From contig NC_037652.1 of assembly GCF_003254395.2 (NCBI RefSeq), positions 3,931,001 to 3,995,000 on the forward strand: a stretch of DNA of 64,000 nt, in the 5' to 3' direction. Shown in pieces: positions 23,867 through 37,414 of the stretch. The position numbers and the translations under genes are program-made. Position 1 is the first letter of the stretch; each line of letters begins with the position of its first letter. The notes below the pieces were generated by a model. The model was not told where the DNA came from, made no database searches, and was given only the letters and a program-made list of their open reading frames with translations. The DNA is from Apis mellifera. Lineage: Eukaryota; Arthropoda; Insecta; Hymenoptera; Apidae.

Positions 23867-26800
23867 AATGATAAAATAATATTTTCGAGGATTGTAAAGA
23901 TAATAATAAGAATGATTTATCACGTAATTTTCTTTCGAAAGTAAACACTAGATAGATAGATAGAAAATATTTATTTATAAACCTGAATGAAAAAAAAAGA
24001 AAGTAAGAAAGATAAAAAAACACTTTACACGCATTAATAGAGAAAACAGTCGGAAATCTTTCGATATCTATAAAAAGTTTCGAGTTCTCGAAATCTCGAA
24101 ACTTTTCCCTATCCTTTTCTCGAAACTCTCGAAACAAGAATTGAAGAATCGTGGATAAACTTCTCTTTCGTTTAAAAAAAAAAAAATAATATTATTTTCG
24201 ATAAGTTCAAAAATCTTTCTACGATACGCGTGTAATTGATTTTTTTCACGCGATATATAACGCGAGACGTGTAATAGAAAACGTGTTAACGCGACCCACG
24301 TATGCGTGCCGTTCCATCAATGGGGAGTAATGATATGCCCGTTCGCGATATAACACGCGGCTGGAGTCGCTGCGCTTTTTACGAGCAATAACTCGATCCG
24401 CAAGGCTCATTTGTCGAGCAAACGACGCGAGTACGTCGACCTCTTTCACCTATCTTATGCGTCTCGCTCCACCTTTAAAAATTTATGCGTGTTTATGGGA
24501 ATATTTTAACTCTCGATTGATATGGACATGGATCGGTATTATCGCGAAAATATTTTGTCTCTGAAAATAAGGATGGTTACTCGATACCTCAGATAAAATG
24601 ATATTTTGAAATGTCGAAGATGTAAAAATTTTTCATCTCGATAATTCGTATTATTTCAAGTGTCAAATTTAATGTAACTTGTGGGCAACGATTATAACTA
24701 TTATCAAATTTTATTGCTGGAGAGAAATATTTAATTTAAATTTAAATATTAAATACTCTCTTTTGTGTAAAATATGATAAAATAATTAGAAGTAAATAAA
24801 AATCGTATATCATAATTTTTTCGATTACTGCACTTTGGATCGAGAATCGGTGATTTAGGTTCAGGAATATAAATTGGGCGTAACAAGGTTTCCATAATAA
24901 GAGAAAAATGTAAAATATGAAGATATTTTACGCAGGAGTCGGTAAACGATAAACGGAGACGGTCGAGGAAAGAGTGATTCGAGGGATGAGAATTCTTGAA
25001 AGGAGAAGACTTCTTAACCCTGATATTAATCCCTTCGGATATTAAATATTTCATGAAATTTGTGTTTGAGATAAAAAAAAGTTGAATAATATTTTGGAAA
25101 AATATCCTTGAAGTTGAAAATTGAATTCATTAATCATTAAATTTGAGGAAGAATGGCGTCTTTTTTGTCGCACGGTGACCGTAAGAAATCTGGAATGATA
25201 AATAACCTGAGGCTTGGAAGAGAGAAAAACTTTTGCTACTTTGTTTCTCGGACTTCTTCCCTCCCCTGCGAGACTTTATCTTCCACTTAGACATTCACTG
25301 TCTCTGAAGTTTTATCTCGTTTCAATTGTATATATATATATATATATTTAACCGAAATTGTTACAATTATATATTTATTATTAGATTAAAAGATTCTTAT
25401 ATAATGCCTGCTAAATCATCGAGTATATCTACTTAAACTTCCCTTTGACAATCGCATAAGATATAATTACGTTCGATTGATATAATCTCGTGTACAGGTA
25501 TTGGATATAATAGTACATATACATACATACATACATACATACATACCTCTCTCTGTGACGTCTGACAAAGCATTGGGTATATCTACTTAAAGTTCCCTTT
25601 GACAATTACGTTTGACCGAACAGAATCCGCCGATAATATCGATGCGACGATATTGGATATATATATATATATATATATACACTCCTCCTTAAATATCGAC
25701 AACAATCCTTTCAACACATTGACAAAACACCGCTCCAATCGAAAAACATTGGACGTATCGATTAAATATTATTGGCTCGACCGATACGATACGAGGGGAA
25801 GGCTTTCGTCGAAACATTTGTTAATTAATTCGTTCATTGAAAGGTCGTGGAAAAAGTCGTTTGATGTTCGATGAACATCAAAAACGGGGGGATATTTGGC
25901 AGGATCGGACAGGAATCGCTCCCCCTCCACATTTTTTTCCATCGTGCAACAGTACAACGAAACATTAATCCACTTTCTCCCGCCCTTGTTGCTCCTAATC
26001 CCTTTTTTCATCCCGTATCAATCGGGCGGCGCGCGCGTTTCAGTTTTCACAGGGTTTCGCGCTTCGGTGTAACAAGTAATAATCGATACGCGGGATCGTA
26101 ACGAGACATCAAAGCGTTTCCATCCGGAAACTTTTTATCCGCCCTTTGACACCCTTCAATTCCCCATTTTTTTTCCCCCCATTCTCGTCCAGTGTGTGCA
26201 GAGTAACTAGTTATTGTTCCTTCCTTTCCGTATCCCCGCCTTTTATCCCAATTATTGGCAACCGAAATTAATCAACGAAAGGGAGAAATTTGCGAGTAGA
26301 ACGGTCCCTTATTTCTCCGACTATCTGCGAAAATCTTCCTTATAATATTCGAATCGATCCCTTTCCAATAAATTTAAAAGATGGAAATAAAGTAGTTTGA
26401 TACAGAAATATAGATGGAAATTTGGGGTGGAAATTTCTATAATTTTTTATATGTTTTTTATCCGTAAAAAATAAGCAAGTTTATCGAAAGTGATATCGAT
26501 TTCAACAAATATTTAATTAATTACTTAATCAAAAAAAATGAGAAGAATTCGCCGTTCGTTTATTTTCGAATATTCATACCTGCCAATTTTAAATTGTTCA
26601 CACGAATTCACACGTTTATTCTTTCAATTTGGAAACCGTTTCGAAGGTTTATTAATATTACCAGCAAATTCCATTAAATTACAAATCCCTCTGTAAAGGG
26701 AAAACGCTCGATGCTTCCAGCATTCATCGCACTCTCCCCTCCCCCTCTTCTCTCTTTGTAATAAAATAATGAATGAAAATATATTCAAATTCCGTTCAGG

Positions 26801-28034
26801 CTGACAATCGACGAAATGGACGAGCTTCTTTCGTAAAAAAAAAACGTGGATAAACGTATGTCCACGTTTTCTCTCCAGCGTGAATCGTGTTTCCCTCCCC
26901 CTGCAGGGAGAGAAGGGAGAGAGGTTGGAAAAATTGTATTTCGAAACACGTTGTTGTGAAACACGTACGGAAGGAAAGAAAGAGAGACAACAACAACGGG
27001 GGAGGAGGGGGTCGAAAGGATAGGGAAGTAGTGTAGCGCCACGTTGTCGCCGCCTACCACGCAACTTCCGTCGATCCGTCAATATTTGTATTTAATTTTC
27101 ATCTCCTGCCGGCGTTAATTGCGCGAGCTCGCTTTGCACGCGCGTGTCAACGCGTCGAAGGCGGGAATATTCGCGAATATACTACTCCTCGCCTCCCCTC
27201 TCATTTCACCTGTTTATCGAAACGATGAAAAAAAGAAAATCAAGATACTTTACCCTTCACCTGTGCGAAATTTATGACGAAATTCATGATGTTAATGAGT
27301 ATCGACCCGTGGAATTTTCGCTTTGTTAATGGACGCGAAGAGAGATATTGTAGGAACGTCGAATGTCTCGTTTATTTTATTTCGTACTCCTTCCGATTAT
27401 TATTTCCATTCGAAATATAATCCTCGATCAAACGAAGAAGAATCGTTAAAAATACGATAGGATAGGAAGGGAAATTAAAATTTTGCCACGATAGATTTAT
27501 ATATATTTCAAGGATTCCGTTTATGCGCATTTCTGCGACGAGTTGTGTTGTAAAAACGATTCGAGGCAAGTTCCACGCGTTCCAGTTCATTCCGGTCCCG
27601 GCCGTGTCGGGCATTGCCACGCTGTTTTTCCGTCTTTTTAACTCCCGTTGAAGGTACAATATTAATTCTTTATACACGCTCCCTCTCGACACTCGGGCAA
27701 TGATACTCGTTCCGCGCGGGAAAGAGCTATTACGCGGGCTGAAACTCGCCCACGGATTTTCACTCTTCCTTCGACACGCTTCGTTTCTGAAAGCTATTCG
27801 TGTCTTATTCGTTTTCCTTCTCCTTTCTCTCTTTATTTCGAATTCTTGCGGCAATAGCCGAGAATTCGCCCGATTACTGGTTGACCGTTTTCACTCGTGC
27901 CTTGATTAAATCTTTTGCGGGCCATTGTGTTAATTGGATATCTGTCGAGTTAAGTTTGATTATTTTGAGTGAAAAAGAAAAGTACGATTCGTGATTATGT
28001 TAATATTGTTATTTGGAATTGGTGAATTTTTTTT
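23867..28034. other. Gene-free stretch, GC-richer from about 25770 to 27900
   Basis: Includes a two-copy 155-bp tandem duplication (25421-25520 and 25575-25680), each copy with TATATCTACTTAAA and TCCCTTTGACAAT. Also present are an (ATAC)n microsatellite at 25518-25546, a (TA)n tract at 25657-25679, and a 14-bp palindrome ATATTCGCGAATAT at 27167-27180. Frames of up to 160 codons lie in the GC-richer part and match nothing known to me. Confidence 0.55.
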
Positions 28035-29455
28035 TGATAATGGATTGATAATGGATAATGTATCATCTTGTTAATGAACCAGTAGTAAAGTCAATGATTT
28101 CTTGAACAAGTGAAACAAAGCTATTTTAAAATCTTAAATACGAATCACAAAAATAGCTCATGATTTTATTTATATTGTTATTATTCATTAATATATAATC
28201 TTGTCAATGAATCAGTAATAAAGTCAACGATTCCTCGAACGAGTGAAACAAAGCTATTTTAAAATCCTAAATACGAATCAGAAAGATAATTCATCAATTC
28301 AGATTTTACTATATTTTTAATCACTGAAACTATTATTCAAAAGAAGAACGAGAGTGAAATAAAGCCATTTAAAATACGAATCACAAAAATAACTCACCAC
28401 TTTATCTAAATTGTTATTAAAAAGAACTACTGATTAATATATCATCTCGTGAATCAGTAGTGAAGCCAACGATTCCTCGAACGAGTGAAACAAAGCTTTA
28501 AAATCCTAAATACGAATTATAGAAATAACTCACGATTTTATTTATATTATATTATTTATTATTCAAAAAAAACTACTGATTAAATATATCTCATCAATGA
28601 ATCAGTAGCGAAGTCAACGATTCCTCGAACGAGAATGGATCAAAGCTATTTTAAAATCGAAATCGAAGCTATTTTAAAATCCTAAATATCACAAAATACT
28701 CACGACTTTATTTATATTGTTATTATTCAAAAGGAACTACTGATTAATATAACATCTCGTCAATGAATCAGTAGTGAAATCAATGATTACTCGAACTTTA
28801 TTTAACTTTTATTTTTTTTAAAATATAATTCAGAAAAATAGTTCACAACTTTATTTATATTATTTATTATATTTATTACATTATTTATATATTATATTAT
28901 TTATCATTCAAAAGGAACTACTGAATATATCTAAACTTAATATGTCATCTCGTCAATGAATAAGTAGTGAAGTCAACGATTCCTCGAACGAAAGTGAAAC
29001 AAAGTTATTTTAAAATCCTAAATACCAATCACAAATATAACTCATGACTTTATTTATATTGTTATTATTCATTAATATATCATCTCAATGAATAAGTAGT
29101 AAAATCAACGATTCTTCGAACGAGAGTGAAACAAAGCTATTTTAAAATCCTAAATACGAATTACAGAAATAATTCACGACTTTATTTATATTGTTATTAT
29201 TCATTAATATATAATCTTGTCAATGAATCAATAATGAAGTCAACGATTGCTTGAACTTTATTTAATTGTTATTATTCATTAATATATAATCTCGTCAATC
29301 AAGAATCAGTAGTAAAGTCAACGATTCCTGAAACAAAGCTACTTTAAAATCCTAGATACGAATCAGAAAAATAACTCACGACTTTATTTATATTGTTATT
29401 ATTCAACTATTGATTAAATATATAATCTCGTCAATGAATCAATCAACGAGAGTGA
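28035..29455. repeat. Tandem array of a ~130-150-bp AT-rich unit, about ten diverged copies
   Basis: Each unit contains ATGAATCAGTAGTRAAGTC, then AACGATTCCTCGAACGAG, GAAACAAAGCTATTTTAAAA, TCCTAAATACGAATCA and CACGACTTTATTTATATTG. The landmark ATGAATMAGTA-like word recurs near 28076, 28209, 28449, 28597, 28764, 28956, 29091, 29223, 29302 and 29437. Copies differ by deletions of internal blocks. It is not coding. Confidence 0.9.
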
Positions 29456-32400
29456 AATAGAAGAAAGCAAAGGTTCGAAAAATCTTTCCACCGAAAAATC
29501 TATTTATCATCTATTTCCACAAGATCATCGTAGAGGCGTCCGTTGGCAAAGCATCGGTAGAGGCTTCGAAAACAGTTTGGAACCGGTCCGACTCGATCTC
29601 GGCGAGGATTGCGCGGGACACACACGCTCGTTCGAAGTAATCCAATATCATCCTACGTGATCCATCGCGACAGGACGCAGCCGGGCAAAAATCGCGGGAT
29701 CTCATCCGTGTCGAGAAAACACTGGCACCGTATGCCTCTGTCCCTCTCTCTCTCTCTTTTTTTTTTCGATTTTCGACTCTCAAATACCGGGCCGCTCGAT
29801 TTCTCGTCGCTTTTCAAACGCTTTCCACCCCTCCACGCGACTTTTTCGCCTAAACTTTTTCGCATGGTAATAGAAAGGAGGGGGGGAGAGAGGGGAGGTT
29901 TAATCTCGCGGATCGAAGCGAGAATTTCGCGACATTCGCGCGTGAATGGATAAAAGAGAGCAATCGAGGTGCAAATTTCTTCCCTCGATGAATCTATTAT
30001 TATTATTATGCATCGATTGTTTTCTCGTCTTACGACATATTTAACTTGTTTCATTGATAATAATAATTTCCTATTTTATATCGTTGTGTCTCTCTTCTTT
30101 CATCGTTCGAAGGCGGTTTTGGAAAGAAGAAAATTTTTTAATTTTCCTTCCTTTTTAAACACTGTTGAACACTGCGAGGCTCGACGAATCGGCTAATATC
30201 TTTTTGAAATTTTTATAAATACCCTGTATTTCCGAAACGGAACGATCCCGAAGCGAGGCTGGATGCTTTAAAGGCACGTTTCCGGGAGGATCGATCGATC
30301 GAGTTGTGCCTCGGGATTACCGAAGTAACAGGGCCAAATATTTGCGTTGCCTAAGCATGTTCCACTCTCTGTTGTTCCCCCGTTGTTCTCGTCTCCCCAC
30401 CTCTCGTCTTCCCGTAGAAAAGTCCGTAGATTTTTCACGTCGTCGAATCCATTTATCTCCTCCAGAAAGAAGAATCTTCTCGAAAGAGGGCCCAGTTTCG
30501 AGGGATAAAAAAAAATTCATTCCGTCCTGCTATCGAACAATCCTTTTAATGAGCTTTAACTCGTTAGAAATCGCACTCTATCATCACTCTTTTCCTTTTG
30601 TGCTCAATAAGCAACGAAAACTTGAGAACACTATGCAAAAGAATATTATAAAGTTGGTAATATTATAGTAATATTATATCCCCAAGTTTTAGGGATAATT
30701 TAATTTCGGATGATAACTTCCACATTATTTTAATTCTAATAATTTATTCACAATATATATAATTCTCAAGTATTTAACCATTCATTCTTCTTACAAAAAA
30801 AAAAAAAAAAAAAAGAACCATCCAGAAAGATTCGACGGACCAATAACATTCAAGCTCTTACATTCGTGAATCATCGTCTCCAATCGTCTGGAGTCGACGT
30901 ACCTCTCCCCCCTGCCCATTCCTTTCCGTCTCGCGAGTTAAACCGCGGCCCTATTTCATCGCCCCGTTCGAGGGCGCCGTTAACGTTTTAACGGCCGGTT
31001 AATGATCGACGTCGCATCCTGACGTCGTTAAACAGACGAGGAGGGAGGGGGGGATCAGGTCTCTTCAGCCAGGCGAATCGTCCCGCATAACTTCGTTCGA
31101 GGGATCGAATGATATCTCCATCGCGCTCGAATCGATTTCGAAAGAGGCCAATAAAAGATCGGCGTTGGGACGCCGCGAGATTTTACTCCTCTCGAAGTGG
31201 AAACCGGTCGATTGTAAATGGGGAAAAATATTGTGAAACGCATACACATTTTTATGCGAGGCGAGGTTTTAAAAACAGGGACCGGTTATTCCCCTCCCAC
31301 GATTTTTATCGTATTGCGCAGCGATCGGCAAAAATTAATGGTTTCGAGCTTCAACTTCGATAATTTATCGCCCGTAACAATAAAACGATCGAGGATAATA
31401 GCTTTTTTCTTGATCGTAATGCAACTAGGAACAAATTCGAGTGGATCAAACGTATTATTATTGAGACGATAAGACTCTATAGAATTTTATTTAGTTTATT
31501 AATTTATTTATATTATTTACAAATAAATTAGTAATTAAGTTTGATTGCGAGGATTGGTAAATTTAATAACTTTGATTTAAAGATAAATTATAATTAAAAG
31601 AATAAATTACCTTAGCGATAATATCTTTTGATATTATATCAAGATATAGATAAAGATGTTCTCGATGTTGAATTAACATGAAAATCTTAATCTTAAATTT
31701 TAAAATGAGAGAAAAGATTTGACATTCACAATTGATCTATCTTTCCAATTTTTCCTTTTTTTTTTTCATTATACAAGCATCTCCTCTCCATATCATCCTA
31801 TCTCTGATCAGTTTAAGTTTTGTTCGTCAAGGACGATTAAATTATTTTCGGCAATAATCGAATCGACCACGCATCGTTTAATCAACTCCCCCCTCCTTAA
31901 TAAACATTTCTCCAATCCCCTGCCTCCCCTCTCGATGGAACGAATCAAAACCAACGATTCATCGCACAAAGAGGTTGTTTCGAACAAGGGAGGAGGGATA
32001 TCGCGCTTAATCGGCGCGAGTAAACGTTTGCACCGTGTTCCCATCGTAATTGTCCCTCCAAGTTAAATACTCGCCGTTTTGTCGGCTAACCGGTTTATCG
32101 TCAAAGGAGCCCGAGTTAACGAGCGATTTTCCAATAGTTGTTACAACCTCTCCCCCTCGATTCATAAACTCCTTCCAAAACTGTCGAACAATTACCATTA
32201 TCATCATCATCATCGACGAAGAAACCTGTCTCGAGATTATCTCCTCCTTCTCTTTGGCCACCATTTTGTTATGTCGCCAACCCTCTCCATCATCCAGCGC
32301 AGCATCCCGTGTTCCCGTGTAACTTTTGTAGCTGGTCGTGTTAGAACCCCCTCCCTTCCTCCCCCACGTCCTGCCTTCTGACCTCGGTAAACAAATAAAT

Positions 32401-34060
32401 ATTTGCGCAGGGGTTAATTAAAACACCCTCCTAGAGTTCCGCCATCGGCGGAATACCTAGAGAGAGGGAGAGAGAGAGAGGGAGAGGAAAATGTCTAACT
32501 GACGTTTAAAGGGGAGCATCCCGCGTTTCAACCCCTCCGGCCATTTTGCGCCCTCCCCCTTTCCTTCCGCGTTAGAAACTGCGCCACTGAAACTTTCATA
32601 ATCGAATATCCACTCCGACTCGCTTGTCTTCATCTCCTCTATCGCGCTTCCTGCCTTTTTAACTCGATTTCGCGATGACTTTGGATGATGGTTTTCGGAC
32701 GCGAGAATTCTGGATTTATGTTACACGTGTATTTTTATATCCAGAAATCGATTTAATTTTATCTCTTTCTTATTTCAAAATGTATCGACAATTTGTGATC
32801 CATAAATATTAGTTTGTGGAATTTTATTATCCGGATTTAGGTTTTCAATAACATCAATAAGATTATATTTTTTTATATATAAATAAAGAATTTTTTTTTG
32901 AGCGAAATATTTATACATTTAATTCAATAAAGTTTAATTTTTTATTACTAGTCGATTATAAATCATTAATGTTTATTTTTTTAGTGAGAATAATTTTTTC
33001 TATAATTATTATTTATAGAGGTAGATATATGGATTTAAGAGAATTAAAAATGGATCGTTTTTTATATTTGTGAGTACGAAGAAAATTAAATTTAATATTA
33101 TCGTTCGTTCCTCGTCTTTCGAGTTTAAATTCACAGTTTTCCTCGTTCCTCGTTTCGGGGTATTCTCATGGAAACGAGACTTTATTTATACGCATTTCTA
33201 ACGCCACGGAGAAGGGAGCGTTCGGGTTTTCGAACGCAGAAACGCAGAAACCGGTTATCCACGGGTGTCGTGGTGGACAAGGGCCCGTCGTTGTTAACAC
33301 ACTTTCCTTCCGCGTCGACTGACCTCTCGACACGACTTGGTTCCGTTTACTTTTCATTGTCACCCGCCGTGTATCCGGGTCACGTATGCAGCTTGGAAAT
33401 ATTACATTTCACGAGAGGGAGGGAGGGGATGGATACGATTATTATTAAATTATTCGGTTTCGATAAAAATTGTTGTAAAAAACTTTTAAATTCGAGTCTC
33501 TTTAAAGTATTGTGAATTATTAGAACATTTTCTAGAACGAATAACTGTAACAGATATGTACGTTTTGGTAATTTGAAGCAATTCGTGATTTGATCGTACG
33601 TACTTGGCTTCATCTTTATTCCATTCGAGTCTTTGAGTTTCTTCGTAGCTGCATTTTCGTTTGTATTTTCTTTCGACGAACCTTAATATCAGCAGTGAGC
33701 AAGAAATTTCTGTTGTTCCCTTTCTGGCAAGGGGAAAGGAAGTTGCGAGGAATTTTATATAAAGTTATGATTTTCTAAATTAAAAAACTTCGATTGAACA
33801 AGACTTTTTTTCGTTCACGTCTACTTTTTTTTTTTTTTTCTAAAAATGTTTTACCGAATTCACTGTTCAACACTTGAATATACATTATGTATATACAATT
33901 CTTTGAATTGAATTCATTAAATATATCGAATTTTGAATTTCTTTATGGCGATAAATTTTTTTGTTGAGAGCAACGCTGATTTCAATTAACATTTCAATTG
34001 AATCATAAATATACGCAGTTTCCCGAGATTGATCGACGTTACTGACTGTGTTTTCGATGT
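29456..34060. other. Gene-free stretch with GC islands at 29510-29960, 30880-31450, 31850-32700 and 33120-33450
   Basis: The islands carry many TCGA-type words and short frames on both strands. CCGTTAA and TTAACGG form a 7-bp inverted pair at 30977-30994, followed by a TGACGTCG near 31020. Low-complexity tracts include (ATT)n near 29996-30008, poly-A at about 30797-30814 and purine tracts near 32460-32490. No gene is recognisable. Confidence 0.55.
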
Positions 34061-34063
34061 TCC

Positions 34064-34645
34064 TAACCTCACTTTTTCGCGTTCCACGTTGATTCCCCTA
34101 AAACGTCGTCGAAACTTTCTATAATGAAAGTTTACACTTCTTCAAGTGTACAATTGTCGAGATTAATCATTTCTGAGATTGTGTTCACTTCAGACTATCC
34201 GTAAATGTGTCCAATCCGTAAATATGAGTATATTTTTCGATCCTTTTAAGTCACAATCTCACTTTTCCTACATCTTCTAAAATGTCATAGAAACTTTCTA
34301 TAATGGAAATTTCTACTTCAAGTGTACAATTAACAATTAATTTTTGAGATATCGATTGTATTTATATTTTATTTTGCTACATATCTTCTTGAGATTGCTC
34401 GATGAATGTCTAATCCATAAATATATTTTTCGATCTTTTTAAGTCACAAAACACTTTCCTAACCTCACTTTTCCTATATCCTCTAAAATATCATAGAAAC
34501 TTTCTATAATGGAAATTTCTACTTCGAGTGTACAATTAACACTTTTGAAATGTCGATTGTATTCATATTTTATTTTACTGCACACCTTCTTGAGATTGCT
34601 CGATGAATGTCTAACCCATAAATATATTTTTCGTGATCTTATCGA
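34064..34645. repeat. Tandem array, three copies of a ~190-bp unit
   Basis: GAAACTTTCTATAATGRAA recurs near 34109, 34288 and 34496. It is followed each time by TTCAAGTGTACAATT or TTCGAGTGTACAATT, and later by the words TGAATGTCTAA, CATAAATATATTTTTCG and TTTTAAGTCACAA. The first copy is the most diverged. There is no open frame across units. Confidence 0.8.
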
Positions 34646-35578
34646 ATTTATTTATCATCCAACGGATAAAAGCAAAACGGGGAAGGGGTTGGTAACCGTA
34701 TATTCAGCGGTTGTATAGGCCGTAAATTCGACCGAAACTCGACCCACCCCCTCCCTCCCCGCGCCGATGTAACCGCAAGAACGCGCGTTACGCGCGATAC
34801 TAATTTCCGTTTTAATTAACATTTCACTCGGCCAATTAATTAACGTCGTTGGATCGCCCGCCACAAAGGGATTCGTTCGTTGAACAGGGAGGACTATACG
34901 CGGCAAAAGCGAGCATGAGAGACAGAGAGAGACAGGGAAAGAGAAGGAAAGAGAGATTCAAATCCTCAGAAAGTGACACTTCATCTCGGTCGAATTAATT
35001 ATCAAACTCGTCGAAACGAGAAAGATAAAGAGAAAGATATATATATATATATATATTTCATTCTTCTTTTAATAATTCACTCGTTGGACACTTTAGAGAT
35101 TCGTAGAGAAAATATGTTAGAGATATATCGATCGATTGATTCATTATAGCACTCGTCGTCCAGACGAAGAAGACGGCGTACGATTTACATACTATTAATT
35201 AGAGGCTAGCACATCCTATGCAAATTCCACGTTAGTTGCGTATTGTGTGTAATTAATGCTGCTTCTCGGGGGTGATTAATGCCCGCTTGGTCGAACCACG
35301 GTTTCCCCCTTGCTCGCCTCTCCGAGAATTGTTCCCTGCTTCTTTGTGCCATCCGGTTCGAGAGGATGCTGGACGCGTGATGGCTCCTCTCTTGCTCTTT
35401 GAAATCGGTTGCATCGTTGTTTCGTGCATATATGTGTATATATGTGTGTAGGTGGCTTCTGAAAATTAGGGAGATGCTTGCTTGCTGGGCGATTAACACA
35501 GTCTGATGTTGGTGATTCTAGTTTTGATTGGAACGTGTTTTTCTTAATTGAAAAACGATTATTTTTTAATAAGATAAA
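34646..35578. promoter_or_regulatory. GC-richer stretch with POU octamer; candidate regulatory DNA
   Basis: 34650-34910 and 35150-35480 are GC-richer. A perfect octamer ATGCAAAT lies at 35218-35225, preceded by CTATTAATTAGAGG (an Antp/Engrailed-type TAATTA word). AACGCGCGTTACGCGCG lies near 34780. Motif presence is seen; binding is not demonstrated. Confidence 0.25.
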
Positions 35579-36100
35579 TTTCTTTTTCTATTGATCTGAC
35601 ACGTAGAATAAACTCTTTCCATTGTATCGAGATATTCATCGTTTCATTGCTAACAGTGTAGTTTTAATTTCCTCGATATCTCTTTTACAATTCGAGGATT
35701 CGAGAAGATTCGAAAGTTTTGATGGAAATTAAAAATAAATAAAGAATTTTAAATTATTTTGCTTATCCTTTCTTCAGACACTGATCTATCGAGAATTATT
35801 AATAACGTTATGATTGTACACTGTTTATATAGGGAAAGGGAATCATTTATCGAGGTTTTATTTCATGCTCCTCATTCGAGGATAGGGAAAATTGAAAAGA
35901 ATAAAGTTAGCAATAGGCACGTAGATTGTTACAAGGATTGAACGTTCTACTTTGTATTGAAAAGTAGAATGATGAAAAAAAATTTGTAGCGTGAAAGAGA
36001 TATCGAGGAAATTAAAACTACACAGTTAGCATTGAAATCGATGAATATCTCGATACAATGAAAAGAGTTTATTCTACGTGTCAGATCGATAGAAAAAAAA
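35579..36100. repeat. Long inverted repeat: 108-bp arms, ~306-bp spacer (possible hairpin-RNA locus)
   Basis: The left arm 35579-35686 and right arm 35993-36100 are reverse complements with only a few mismatches over 108 bp. For example GATCTGACACGTAGAATAAA on the left matches TTTATTCTACGTGTCAGATC on the right, and TTTTAATTTCCTCGATATCT matches AGATATCGAGGAAATTAAAA. The spacer holds a 60-codon frame with no recognisable domain and a small 9-bp hairpin (TTCTACTTT/AAAGTAGAA) near 35945-35970. A transcript would fold into a long stem of the kind processed by Dicer-2, but transcription is unknown. Confidence 0.85.
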
Positions 36101-37324
36101 AGGAAAAAAAAAGGAAAAAGAAGAAAGAAAAAAAAAAGAAAAGAGAAAGCGTGAAATGAAATTATTTAATACGAGATTTTCGTGCGGGGAAAATTGAGTT
36201 TGAAAATTCTCTAGCTTTGTCCGGATTTAATTGGGTTTCGATTGTGCGGAACACTCAACGGAACATTTTTCCTTTAATATCTCCACTCATCAATAGTGAA
36301 AATGAAATCGTTTTTTGCCCGCTGTTATTTTTATTATTTTTCTATTGGCGCGTGATTAACGAACGTTTGTTGGAAATTCTATACAATATCGAATCTTGAA
36401 TCGTATAACCGCGCATCCAATGAATTTTCGAACCGATTTCTCTCTCTCTTCAGACAATAACAGTTTTATATTATATGTAAAATAAAAAAAATCCACTAGT
36501 TTCTCCACTCGTTTTTATAACTGTTTAAAGTCACTGTTTCACGAGAATGAATCACGCAATAAAACGTTTTGCTCTACATTTTTTTCGTTTATTCCCATAC
36601 ACACGCACAATCGTCCTATCGTGGATCGCACACTTTCAAATTAAACGTTATCCGCAAAATTTTCGACGAGCGAACTTTATTTTTTAATCTACTAATTCTC
36701 TCGTACACAACATAATATTTAATTACACGAGCAAACTTTCCTATCCTCCTCCTTCCCCTCCCTCTATGAAATCATTAATACATCCTCCATATTCGTTATT
36801 TATTTATCATACAATAAAAAGCATCGCGAATAAAATCGAATGGAAATGCAACACATGGGAGAGGATACATTATTGCTATTAATTATGGGAAATTCATATT
36901 TTTTTCCATCAAATCCCCCCTCTGTTGTCAGTCGGGAGAAGAAATTAAAACTTGTTGTTTCACTTGCACTCCCTTTGGGCGAGGGAGGAAGAGTCGAGGG
37001 TTTTCTCAACAGTTGCACAGCGATCTATGATGCCCCATGACGACCCTTTCTCTCTCTCTGCGCCCACTTGTCCGTCTAGAACCCTTGCTTACACCACTTC
37101 ACGTCCACGTTTCTCACGTCTCTACACGCGTGAACCCGCATGCACGTATTGCTCGACCAGGCCTCCTCCGAGTTTTCACTCCTCCATCGGGTGAAATCGA
37201 TGGAGGGCGATCACAGTTATCGACACACAGTGGTGGTTCGTTTGAATTTAACCGGGGATAGGATAATGGTGATAAAGCTTCGTCCGTTCCTCTCCTCTAT
37301 TACGCTCGAGTTCTTGAGCCCCGA
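36101..37324. other. Gene-free stretch, GC-richer at 36940-37320
   Basis: Purine-rich sequence at 36090-36150 is followed by AT-rich DNA, then a GC-richer patch with short overlapping frames on both strands. Nothing recognisable as a gene. Confidence 0.5.
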
Positions 37325-37383
37325 GCATTGTCGGTATTGTAAGGTTTGAGACAATAGGCCTTCACGTTTAAGGCCGACAATGC
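37325..37383. other. 59-nt sequence with exact three-way-junction base pairing
   Basis: GCATTGTCGG (37325-37334) pairs perfectly with CCGACAATGC (37374-37383). Directly inside, TATTGT/ACAATA (37335-37340 with 37351-37356) closes a 10-nt loop. After two G's, CCTT/AAGG (37359-37362 with 37370-37373) closes a 7-nt loop and abuts the outer helix. All bases except the two loops and a GG linker are paired. It may be a structured RNA or a cluster of palindromic protein sites; strand unknown. Confidence 0.5.
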
Positions 37384-37414
37384 CTTATTGCGATACCCGA
37401 AGGAGGACGTCAGA

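Noticed and set aside
27372..27854. 160-codon open frame on the minus strand
   Set aside because: No recognisable motif, no exon-like borders, and it sits in CpG-rich DNA where stop codons are scarce.
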